Assembly (NCBI RefSeq): GCF_000383855.1
Contig: NZ_KB912877.1
Coordinates: forward strand, 4,215,226-4,279,225
Length of the DNA: 64,000 nt
Source: Methylobacter marinus A45
GTDB lineage: Bacteria; Pseudomonadota; Gammaproteobacteria; Methylococcales; Methylomonadaceae
Direction of reading: 5' to 3'
Shown: positions 1 to 6,965 of the stretch, in pieces
Layout: each line of letters opens with the position of its first letter
Position numbering within the stretch: position 1 is the stretch's first letter
Translations under genes and position numbers: made by a program
The notes under the pieces: model-generated
What the model was told of the DNA's origin: nothing
Databases searched by the model: none
The model's input: only the letters and a program-made list of their open reading frames with translations

Positions 1-476
1 CATCCAACAGTCAAATAGAGCAATTTCTTACCTTTCAGCTCGCCGGGGAAGCGTATGGTGTGGAAATTCTGAAAGTACAAGAAATACGAGGCTGGGAAGC
101 CGTTCGCGTTATACCCAATACGCCGGCTTTTATCAAAGGAGCATTAAATTTACGGGGCTCTATTGTTCCGATCATTGATTTACGGGAACGGTTTTCGATG
201 GAGAAGAGTGAATATTCACCCATGACCGTTGTTATTGTGCTTTGCGTTGAACACGATGAGAACTCGTATGTTATGGGAGTCGTAGCCGATGCCGTGTCGG
301 ATGTGCTGGATGTAAAAGTAGCCGATATCAAGCAGACGCCGAATCTGGGAGCAAAAATAAATACACGTTACATGCGGGGCATATACGTTCATAAGCAAAG
401 CATGATTATGTTGCTGGATGTGGACAAATTACTGAATCCGGATGAACTGGAAAGCATCGATAGCATGGTGTGCTAG
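1..476 (+). CDS. cheW: CheW chemotaxis coupling protein (5' end outside window)
   Basis: Couples chemoreceptors to the CheA kinase in the cytoplasmic signalling array. The reading frame is open from the first bases and begins FLTFQLAGEAYGVEI followed by LKVQEIRGW, the hallmark CheW opening. Further in are NLRGSIVPIIDLRERF and a closing MIMLLDVDKLL. The GTG at 60 lies inside the conserved domain, so the true start is upstream of the window. The stop codon directly abuts the next gene, so the two are translated as one unit. The gene heads a run of chemotaxis genes on the same strand; cheA and receptors are presumably just upstream. The family call is certain from the motifs. Confidence 0.95.
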   Translation, partial: SNSQIEQFLTFQLAGEAYGVEILKVQEIRGWEAVRVIPNTPAFIKGALNLRGSIVPIIDLRERFSMEKSEYSPMTVVIVLCVEHDENSYVMGVVADAVSDVLDVKVADIKQTPNLGAKINTRYMRGIYVHKQSMIMLLDVDKLLNPDELESIDSMVC

Positions 477-1244
477 GTGAGGGTGGTTGCGGTCATCAAT
501 CAGAAAGGCGGAGTAGGAAAAACGACGACTTCCGCTAATTTAGGCCATGCAATTGCCGGCTCAGGAAAAAAAGTTACGGTAATTGATCTCGACCCGCAAG
601 GCCATCTATCGGTTTCCTTGGGGGTCACACAAAACCATAGTGGTATTGACGACGTTCTCTTGAATAACAGAACGCTTCAACAGCAGCTTGTTTCCGTTCG
701 GGAGGGCCTGCAATTGATTGCATCGGGCCGGAGGCTTCCGGAAATTGAACAGTTAAGCGAAGAGGGCGCGCGTAGCGGAGATTTACTAAGGCATGCGCTT
801 CAGGGGAAACTTAGCGGTCAGGATTTCGTTTTTATAGATTGCCCGCCGTCATCGGGCCTGCTGGTGACCAATGCCTTGTTTGCCGTGGACGAAATTTTGA
901 TTCCAATGACCGGCGACTTTCTGGCGTTGCAAGGCCTGTCGTATCTGATGGGAACCATCAGGAAATTTGAAAGGGTATTTAAGAAGAAATACAAAATCTT
1001 GTTGGTGATGTCACGATATTCACCAACCAGGCCTATATCGAAACAAGTGCTAAACATTCTGCTTCAGCATTTTCCAGAACAGATATTAGCGACAGTCATT
1101 AGAGAAACGGCAGTGCTGGCGGAATGCCCAAGCTTTGGTAAAACGATTTTAGAATATAGTCCGAAAAGTCGATCCGCAAGGGATTTTCGTAACCTTGCCA
1201 AGGATTTTCAGGAAAGCAGAGTGATGATATATGGCGGCAAATAA
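477..1244 (+). CDS. ParA/Soj-like P-loop ATPase in chemotaxis operon
   Basis: A 255-residue member of the ParA/MinD ATPase family. The deviant Walker A is NQKGGVGKTTTSANLG at residues 8-23, the switch motif is DLDPQGHLSVSLG, and the Walker B is FIDCPPSSG. No DNA-binding N-terminal extension is present, so this is a short ParA like those that place or segregate cytoplasmic arrays rather than plasmids. It starts with GTG immediately after the cheW stop and overlaps the next gene by 14 bases. Its position between cheW and a STAS gene suggests a role in positioning the chemosensory cluster (inferred from known ParC-type proteins). Family certain, role inferred. Confidence 0.85.
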   Translation: MRVVAVINQKGGVGKTTTSANLGHAIAGSGKKVTVIDLDPQGHLSVSLGVTQNHSGIDDVLLNNRTLQQQLVSVREGLQLIASGRRLPEIEQLSEEGARSGDLLRHALQGKLSGQDFVFIDCPPSSGLLVTNALFAVDEILIPMTGDFLALQGLSYLMGTIRKFERVFKKKYKILLVMSRYSPTRPISKQVLNILLQHFPEQILATVIRETAVLAECPSFGKTILEYSPKSRSARDFRNLAKDFQESRVMIYGGK

Positions 1245-1710
1245 TGAAAATAGTTTAATCGGATATGATCCTCTTGCCTGGATGGGCGAGGGTATCGACG
1301 AAATGCAGGAATCACAAGAACAACTATCAGGGATTGATACCGATACTGGCCAAAATGAATTTTTAGATCAATCGGATAATGAACAGCCTGTCGAAACGGA
1401 TATCCCTGAGACGGATCAGGATGAAGCCGACCAAGATGGCCCCTTCATCGACTTGGATGCGGTTTTGAATATCCAAAAAGTGAAACTGCTGCATGAAAAG
1501 CTGAAGAAATCGCTGGATGCCAATCATCTTATTGTATTGGATGCATCGGCCGTCACTTCAATCGATACCTCAATGCTGCAATTATTTGTGGCGCTGAAAC
1601 AGAAAGCGGCCAAACTGGATAAGGACATTATTATTAATTCACCATCTGATAAATTTATCGAATCCGCTGCATTGCTGGGCTTATCGGGAATACTCGATAT
1701 AGAGGCCTGA
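1231..1710 (+). CDS. STAS-domain protein with acidic N-terminal linker
   Basis: A 159-residue protein. Residues 1 to about 70 are low complexity and rich in Asp, Glu and Gln, probably disordered. Residues about 72-159 form a STAS domain: LIVLDASAVTSIDTSMLQLF carries the DxSxxxxIDTSxLQ signature around the serine that anti-sigma-antagonist proteins have phosphorylated. The end, LLGLSGILDIEA, is also typical. STAS proteins occur in some chemosensory clusters as response or scaffold components. The start overlaps the ParA-like gene, showing translational coupling. No kinase partner is present in the window. The domain call is firm; the function here is unknown. Confidence 0.8.
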   Translation: MAANNENSLIGYDPLAWMGEGIDEMQESQEQLSGIDTDTGQNEFLDQSDNEQPVETDIPETDQDEADQDGPFIDLDAVLNIQKVKLLHEKLKKSLDANHLIVLDASAVTSIDTSMLQLFVALKQKAAKLDKDIIINSPSDKFIESAALLGLSGILDIEA

Positions 1711-1761
1711 CGGAAACGGGCATTAGATATTCTTGGGCTCTATTGAAAAAGCAGGCAGGCA

Positions 1762-2601
1762 ATGGCACTGGAAGAAAAAACGCGTGAATTTAAATTCACC
1801 CGGGAAGATTTTAATTTCTTAAGAAATCTGTCCAAAGAACATTCAGGAATTCAAGTGCCTGATGGCAAGTTCGATATGTTTTATTCCCGGCTATCGAAAC
1901 GGGTAAGAGTGCTGGGATTTACAAATTTCAAGGACTATTGCCGGTATCTTAACGATCACCCGGAGCAGGAATTCACCGAGTTCATTAATGCCATTACCAC
2001 GAATCTCACCTCTTTTTTCAGGGAAAATCATCATTTCGATTACTTGCGCGACCATGTTATTCCGGAGATCCTGGTCAGGAATAAACATACCCGGCAAATT
2101 AAAGTGTGGTCTGCCGGCTGCTCAACCGGCGAGGAACCCTATTCGATCGCAATGACCTTGCTGGAAAACGTGCCTGCGGACTGGACCATCAGGATTCTGG
2201 CAACTGATCTGGATACCAATGTATTACACATAGCGGCACAGGGTATTTATGCGATCGATCGTGTACAGGGGATATCCGAAACAAGACTGAAGCAATGGTT
2301 TATGCGTGATAAGGCAGCCAATCCGGTACGGGTAAGGGTCAAGCCGCAATTGCAGCGGCTGATACGTTTTAATCAATTGAATTTAATGGAAGATTGGCCT
2401 ATGCGAGGGCAATTTGACTTTATCTTTTGCCGTAACGTGCTGATTTACTTCGACCGTGAAACCAAAGCCCTGCTGGCTAAAAAGTATGCAAAATTGCTGG
2501 CCGACAAAGCGTGGTTATTTATCGGCCATTCGGAATCATTGCATCAGCTTTCATCCGAGTTCGGATTAGTGGGCAATACCATATACAAAAAATTAATATA
2601 A
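1762..2601 (+). CDS. cheR: Chemoreceptor glutamate methyltransferase CheR
   Basis: S-adenosylmethionine-dependent methylation of receptor glutamates during adaptation. The 279-residue protein has the N-terminal helical domain with ITTNLTSFFRENHHF, then the Rossmann methyltransferase domain with WSAGCSTGEEPYSIAM, DFIFCRNVLIYFD and GHSESLHQL, all textbook CheR motifs. Length is normal for the family and no beta-subdomain or TPR extension is added. The gene lies 51 bases after the STAS gene and is followed after 7 bases by cheD, so methylation, deamidation and demethylation functions are grouped. Confidence 0.95.
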   Translation: MALEEKTREFKFTREDFNFLRNLSKEHSGIQVPDGKFDMFYSRLSKRVRVLGFTNFKDYCRYLNDHPEQEFTEFINAITTNLTSFFRENHHFDYLRDHVIPEILVRNKHTRQIKVWSAGCSTGEEPYSIAMTLLENVPADWTIRILATDLDTNVLHIAAQGIYAIDRVQGISETRLKQWFMRDKAANPVRVRVKPQLQRLIRFNQLNLMEDWPMRGQFDFIFCRNVLIYFDRETKALLAKKYAKLLADKAWLFIGHSESLHQLSSEFGLVGNTIYKKLI

Positions 2602-2608
2602 AAATTTA

Positions 2609-3247
2609 ATGATTTCTAAAAATAACTTTAGCCCGCCTTCGCTTTCAGGTTTCGAGCGAATCAACCGTTACTGGGATAATGAACATGAAATCATTGCCGC
2701 GAAAATTTTACCCGGCGAATACTACGTCACCAAAGCCGATGAATTGATCACGACCGTATTAGGGTCTTGCGTGGCCGCTTGCATCAGGGATAAAGAATCC
2801 GGTATTGGCGGTATGAATCATTTTATGTTGCCTCAAACCAGCGCAGAAAAGCTAAAACAGGGCAACGAAGCCGTATTGGGCAATTCCACCCGCTATGGCA
2901 ACTTTGCCATGGAGCATTTGATTAACACCATTCTCAGCAATGGCGGCAAAAGAAAAAATCTTGAGTTAAAGGTATTTGGAGGCGGTAAAATCATTCCCAC
3001 ACTATCCGATATCGGCCTTAAAAATATCGAATTCATTCTGGAATATATCGACACCGAAGGACTGCTGTTGTTATCACAGGATTTAGGCGATATATATCCA
3101 CGGAAAATCGTGTATTTTCCTCAAACCGGCAAAGTCCGCATGAAAAAAATCCAAGATTTACATAATGATACGATCATAAATAGAGAGATGCAGTACTTTA
3201 ACAAAATTAAGGACGAGCCTGTTGAAGGCGAGGTTGAGCTTTTTTAA
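2609..3247 (+). CDS. cheD: Chemoreceptor glutamine deamidase CheD
   Basis: Deamidates receptor glutamines to glutamates and can interact with adaptation components. The sequence contains TTVLGSCVAACIRD with the catalytic cysteine, GGMNHFMLPQ with the catalytic histidine, and YGNFAMEHLIN followed by KVFGGGKI, in family order. At 212 residues it is slightly longer than the 160-200 typical, with an N-terminal lead of about 30 residues. It sits 7 bases after cheR and 9 bases before cheB, so it is clearly part of the same operon. Confidence 0.93.
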   Translation: MISKNNFSPPSLSGFERINRYWDNEHEIIAAKILPGEYYVTKADELITTVLGSCVAACIRDKESGIGGMNHFMLPQTSAEKLKQGNEAVLGNSTRYGNFAMEHLINTILSNGGKRKNLELKVFGGGKIIPTLSDIGLKNIEFILEYIDTEGLLLLSQDLGDIYPRKIVYFPQTGKVRMKKIQDLHNDTIINREMQYFNKIKDEPVEGEVELF

Positions 3248-3256
3248 GAGAAAACT

Positions 3257-4366
3257 ATGGAAAAAATACGTGTTTTGGTTATTGATGATTCTGCATTGAT
3301 CAGAAAACTGTTGACGGAAATCTTCAATTCTTCCCCGGACATTGAAGTAGTCGGGGTGGCCGAGGATCCCTACGTGGCCAGGGATCTGATCAAACTCTTG
3401 AATCCGGACGTATTAACCTTGGATGTCGAAATGCCGCGCATGGACGGCATCACTTTTTTACGCAACCTGATGCGTTTGAGGCCGATGCCCGTGGTAATGG
3501 TTTCGACGCTCACGGAAAAGAGCGCGGACGTGACCTTAAATGCCCTGGCATTGGGCGCAGTGGACTTTATTGCCAAACCCAAGGTGAATATAGCTAAAAC
3601 ACTAACGGACTATGCCGAGGAATTAATCAACAAAGTAAAAATGGCGGCCAAAGCGCGCGTTCAGGAAATCAGCGACCATGCCACGCCGGTTAGAAAGCCG
3701 GGATTAACAACAGAGTCCGATATCAAGGTTAAACATTCGGCGGATATTATTTTAAAAGCCGAGTCGATAAGAAGATATCCCCAAGGCGGGCAGAAAATTA
3801 TCGCTATCGGTGCCTCCACGGGCGGCACGGAAGCAATTAAAACCGTTGTCAAGGACTTGCCCGCCGATATGCCGGCCGTTTTGATAACGCAGCACTTGCC
3901 GGTAGCCTTCAGTGCATCATTCGCCCGCCATGTCGATCTGGTCTCAAAGATGTCGGCCTGTATTGCTCAGCACGGGCAACCGGTTGAGGCCGGGCATATC
4001 TATATTGCGCCGGGAGACAGGCACATGCTGCTGGCCAGAGAAGGCAGCAAGTATATCATTCAGTTGCATGACGGGCCGCCGGTGAATCGGCATAAACCGG
4101 CTGTCGATGTTTTGTTTCGGTCAGTTGCGCAATGCGTTGGCGCCAATGCTATCGGCATTATGCTGACAGGCATGGGAACGGATGGCGCAAAAGGCATGAA
4201 GGAAATGCATGAAGCCGGGGCGAAGACGATCATTCAGGATGAACAAACCAGTGTGGTCTGGGGCATGCCCGGTGAAGCCTTTAAATTAGGCTGCACAGAC
4301 CATGTCAAGCCGATAACGGAAATCGCGCAGCAAGTTATAACCTTGACTCAGGGCCGAGTAAGCTGA
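3257..4366 (+). CDS. cheB: Chemotaxis response-regulator methylesterase CheB
   Basis: Removes methyl groups from receptor glutamates after phosphorylation by CheA. The N-terminal receiver domain (about residues 1-125) shows VIDDSALIRKLL, the phospho-acceptor in LTLDVEMPRMDG, and the conserved lysine in FIAKPK. A linker of about 55 residues follows, then the methylesterase domain (about 180-369) with the catalytic serine in IGASTGGTEAIK, histidine in LITQHLP, and aspartate in MLTGMGTDGAKGM. Length of 369 residues is normal. Adjacent cheD and cheR make a complete adaptation module. Confidence 0.96.
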   Translation: MEKIRVLVIDDSALIRKLLTEIFNSSPDIEVVGVAEDPYVARDLIKLLNPDVLTLDVEMPRMDGITFLRNLMRLRPMPVVMVSTLTEKSADVTLNALALGAVDFIAKPKVNIAKTLTDYAEELINKVKMAAKARVQEISDHATPVRKPGLTTESDIKVKHSADIILKAESIRRYPQGGQKIIAIGASTGGTEAIKTVVKDLPADMPAVLITQHLPVAFSASFARHVDLVSKMSACIAQHGQPVEAGHIYIAPGDRHMLLAREGSKYIIQLHDGPPVNRHKPAVDVLFRSVAQCVGANAIGIMLTGMGTDGAKGMKEMHEAGAKTIIQDEQTSVVWGMPGEAFKLGCTDHVKPITEIAQQVITLTQGRVS

Positions 4367-4431
4367 ACAGACATGCCCTGTAATGCTTTGAAAACGGGAT
4401 CTTAAAGACGGCAGCCTTTCATAGGATGTAA

Positions 4432-5058
4432 ATGAACATGCGAACAACGAATAAACAGAACAAGTCACAGTTTATCGCAGTCGATTCCATTGCCGCGGAA
4501 TTAGGCGCGGTAATGGAAGTGGCCAAAGAAATTTCCCTGGCGGCGGCAAATGCCAAAGCCATTGCATTCCGCGCCCGGGAAAAAGCCAAGGGCTTTCAGC
4601 CGATCACCGATTTTATCAATGAACTGGCCAAGGAAACGTTGGAACTGGTTAATGATATCAACGAAAACTCCTTGCTGTTGTATCAACTGACCGTTAACGA
4701 ATATCGGACCGCCGATGCCTACCGAAAACTCGAGCAGGCGGCTCAAATGGCCGAGGGCGCGGCCCATGGCAAATCCATTCAGGCGCGGGTGGAGGCGGCA
4801 AAAATCAAAATGCAGGCCAGCCGCGGACAATTCAGATGGCATGTTTCCCAGTTGCTAAATCAGCTCGAAGCCGTGATGCGGCCAGCCAGGGCCGCGCGCG
4901 TCATTGCCGCGAACTCCAGAATTGAAGCCTCGCAGGCGGGTGAGTATATGCAAAGTCTGCAAGCTGTTGCCGAGAGTGTGGATAATGCCGCACAGATTAT
5001 TCATGATAATGTACAACGATGTAGAAGTGTATTATCCATTATAGTGATAGCAGAGTAG
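4432..5058 (+). CDS. Soluble helical protein with methyl-accepting-domain resemblance
   Basis: A 208-residue all-helical protein with no signal peptide or membrane segment. Two stretches resemble degraded chemoreceptor signalling-domain repeats: AKEISLAAANAKAIAFRARE followed by KGFQPITDFINELAKET, recalling the receptor hairpin tip (NAAIEAARAGEhGrGF), and ANSRIEASQAGEYMQ later on. A canonical receptor hairpin tip is absent, so it may not bind CheA and CheW in the usual way. It is 65 bases after cheB and 29 bases before the diiron protein gene. It could be a cytoplasmic receptor partner of that sensor or a scaffold. I do not recognise a named family. Confidence 0.6.
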   Translation: MNMRTTNKQNKSQFIAVDSIAAELGAVMEVAKEISLAAANAKAIAFRAREKAKGFQPITDFINELAKETLELVNDINENSLLLYQLTVNEYRTADAYRKLEQAAQMAEGAAHGKSIQARVEAAKIKMQASRGQFRWHVSQLLNQLEAVMRPARAARVIAANSRIEASQAGEYMQSLQAVAESVDNAAQIIHDNVQRCRSVLSIIVIAE

Positions 5059-5087
5059 TTGCTGATAACAAGAGGCCTTGTTTTTTA

Positions 5088-5816
5088 ATGAAAATGACCA
5101 AAATATACGAAGGATCGTACCAATGGATAGCTTATGGCAGGGATCAGAACAAACCCGATAACATCATTGATACCAATCAGTACGTCGTGCGGGCGGCCAA
5201 TCGTTGCCTGATATTGGATCCCGGCGGCGTCGAGCTATTTGCTCCAATGCTGGCGGCGGTATTGAACCATGTTCCAGTGGAGCAGATAACCGACCTGTTC
5301 GCCTCGCATCAGGATCCCGATGTGATTTCATCGCTAGGCTTATGGGACCAGGCCTTGCCTAAGGCAAAACTCCACGCGCCGGCGCTGTGGGAAGGGTTTT
5401 TGCGGCATTATGGCTGTGACACTATTGAATACGTGCCGATCCCCGATAAAGGCGGCGTCATTAATCTGGATTCCGTTGAATTGCAGATAATTCCCGCGCA
5501 TTATCTGCATTCCTCGGCAAACTTTCATGTTTACGATCCGCATGCCAAAATCCTGATGTCAGGCGATGTAGGGGCGGCACTGGAAGCGCCGGGGGCTCCG
5601 ATGTTTGTCGATAAATTCGATGCGCACGTCGAAAAAATGCGCTATTTCCATCAGCGCTGGATGCCATCCAATCAGGCAAAAAGAGCCTGGATTGAGCGGG
5701 TGAGAAACCTTGAGATCGATATGCTGGCTCCCCAGCATGGGCGCATATTCAAAGGCGACGACGTCAAACGCTTTCTGGACTGGTTTGAAGCGCTGCCGGT
5801 AGGCGTTGCCATTTAA
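5088..5816 (+). CDS. Oxygen-binding diiron protein, flavodiiron-like metallo-beta-lactamase fold
   Basis: A 242-residue stand-alone metallo-beta-lactamase domain of the flavodiiron type without the flavodoxin domain. Candidate metal ligands are H74, D76 and D78 in SHQDPDV, H138 or H141 in IIPAHYLHSSANF, D160 in MSGDVG and H217 in APQHG. Flavodiiron NO/O2 reductases normally have HxExDH; here the glutamate is aspartate and the last histidine is valine. This pattern is associated with ODP proteins described as iron/oxygen sensors for chemotaxis in Treponema (established knowledge). Its place at the end of a chemotaxis cluster suggests the same role here. A redox enzyme role cannot be excluded. 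Confidence 0.75.
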   Translation: MKMTKIYEGSYQWIAYGRDQNKPDNIIDTNQYVVRAANRCLILDPGGVELFAPMLAAVLNHVPVEQITDLFASHQDPDVISSLGLWDQALPKAKLHAPALWEGFLRHYGCDTIEYVPIPDKGGVINLDSVELQIIPAHYLHSSANFHVYDPHAKILMSGDVGAALEAPGAPMFVDKFDAHVEKMRYFHQRWMPSNQAKRAWIERVRNLEIDMLAPQHGRIFKGDDVKRFLDWFEALPVGVAI

Positions 5817-5829
5817 CTTTTACATATCC

Positions 5830-5854
5830 GGATATCTGCCGCTCGCAGATATCC
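5830..5854. terminator. Perfect 10-bp hairpin between convergent genes
   Basis: GGATATCTGC and GCAGATATCC form a perfect 10-base-pair stem around a 5-base loop, 13 bases after the diiron protein stop and 17 bases before the stop of the opposing membrane-protein gene. There is no clear T-run on either side, so it is a probable transcript end or mRNA-stabilising hairpin rather than a textbook intrinsic terminator. Confidence 0.5.
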
Positions 5855-5871
5855 CTATCCCATGCGTACGT

Positions 5872-6393
5872 TTATAAATTCGACCGGTTTTTCAGGTGGT
5901 ATTCAACGCAGCTCGTTAACGCAAACCGTGCGATCAGAACGGTCATCATGGTCGGAAACAGCAGGTAATGCTGATGCCATGCCAGGCTTATCAAAATGCC
6001 TGCCATTACAAGCCAGGGCGGCAGCCTGCTCTTTTCGGAAAACGATTTCATATAACAGAAAGTCGTATAGTCGATGGTTTGGCATCTCTGGATAAAAAAT
6101 AATGACACAAACGCCGTCATAAAGGCGAAATAAAGCGGATAGAAGAAAAATATCGGCGAATCATCATAAAATAATGGTCTCCAGTAGCCGAACCAGGCCA
6201 ATAATGCGCCGCTGGCGAAGAGGTCATACCAGATTTTCGCCGGCAGCTTCTTGAAAACGATCCCCGCAATACTGCTGATCGACAAAACCATGCCGATATA
6301 CATAAATGCCGGAGCGCTCAATGTATTGAGTAATGAACTGGCGCTTTGGACTATGAAACTGTAGGCGAGGCTAAGGGCGGTAAACAATGGCAT
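5872..6393 (-). CDS. Predicted multi-pass membrane protein, unknown function
   Basis: A 173-residue very hydrophobic protein with about five candidate membrane helices, for example around AFMYIGMVLSISSIAGIVF, FASGALLAWFGYW, YFAFMTAFVSLFF and WLVMAGILISLAW. Many aromatic residues are present and the C-terminus is basic (YHLKNRSNL). No family motif was recognised. It is transcribed convergently to the chemotaxis operon from the AT-rich region at 6394-6965. It could be a small inner-membrane protein, but nothing ties it to its neighbours. Confidence 0.6.
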   Translation of the reverse strand: MPLFTALSLAYSFIVQSASSLLNTLSAPAFMYIGMVLSISSIAGIVFKKLPAKIWYDLFASGALLAWFGYWRPLFYDDSPIFFFYPLYFAFMTAFVSLFFIQRCQTIDYTTFCYMKSFSEKSRLPPWLVMAGILISLAWHQHYLLFPTMMTVLIARFALTSCVEYHLKNRSNL

Positions 6394-6462
6394 GTTTTAA
6401 TCCCTATAATATGGCTGAAAATGCTTGACATGAGATGTTTTCATAAGCTTAACATGTGTCGC

Positions 6463-6672
6463 TTATGCACAGACTATTTAATAGTGCTAGCATGACTGTA
6501 GATTGTAATACAACTGTTATTTATCAAAATTATAAAGTTATAAGTTGTTGATATATAAATGTAATATTTTTGTATAAAAACACTACAATCTAATAAAAGC
6601 ATAGGCAGAGCAGGGGCTGAGCGCAGTTATCTAGAACTTATGCACAGAGTTATCCACAGGAATTGTGGAAAA
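6463..6672. promoter_or_regulatory. DnaA-box cluster beside an AT-rich stretch
   Basis: Four matches to the DnaA box TTWTNCACA are present: TTATGCACA at 6463-6471, TTATGCACA at 6638-6646, the perfect R-type box TTATCCACA at 6650-6658, and the reverse-strand box TTTTCCACA at 6664-6672. The last three fall within 35 bases. The stretch between (about 6510-6600) is extremely AT-rich, as in a DNA-unwinding element. No dnaA, gyrB, rpmH, mnmG or parAB lies nearby, so this may be a DnaA-titration or regulatory locus rather than the chromosomal origin. Confidence 0.5.
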
Positions 6673-6724
6673 GTATGTATGTGCTTGATTGGTAAATTTG
6701 AACCGGAAGTCAAGCCGTAAAATT

Positions 6725-6761
6725 AAAAAAAAAGGAGCTTAACAATCACAATATAAGCTCC
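6725..6761 (-). terminator. Minus-strand intrinsic terminator with no upstream gene
   Basis: On the minus strand the sequence GGAGCTTA, a 12-base loop and TAAGCTCC form a stem, followed directly by nine Ts (nine As at 6725-6733 on the given strand). This is a canonical Rho-independent terminator. No coding frame on that strand enters it; any transcript it ends must begin between 6762 and the ppsA region, which points to a short non-coding RNA or antisense leader. Confidence 0.65.
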
Positions 6762-6834
6762 CGGATTAAAGCCAAAGGCAAGTAAGAGCGCATACTAATA
6801 TGCTAGCAATGCCTGAAATAATTGATAATGTGGC

Positions 6835-6866
6835 AAATTGTCACACAATTTTTCTAGGGTTATTTA
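6835..6866 (+). promoter_or_regulatory. Candidate ppsA promoter with overlapping palindrome
   Basis: A -35-like TTGTCA at 6838-6843 is followed after 17 bases by a weak -10-like TATTTA at 6861-6866, about 100 bases before the ppsA start. The -35 overlaps a perfect inverted repeat, AAATTGT-CAC-ACAATTT (6835-6851), that would suit a dimeric regulator. No Cra-like site was seen. Promoter score is modest; the palindrome is directly visible. Confidence 0.35.
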
Positions 6867-6965
6867 TTTTCAGACAAATTATTGGCGAGACCGGCAAATG
6901 CTGGTAACTTCTTTGCAACCCAAGTCATAAGGCAGTCGGGAATATTTATAAGGAGAACAAAGATA

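Noticed and set aside
5862-6095. Plus-strand 77-codon frame opposite the membrane-protein gene
   Set aside because: It is the reverse of a convincing hydrophobic protein gene and has no protein-like features.
6463-6672. Definite chromosomal origin call
   Set aside because: DnaA boxes alone are insufficient and no origin-marker gene flanks them; reported as a candidate only.
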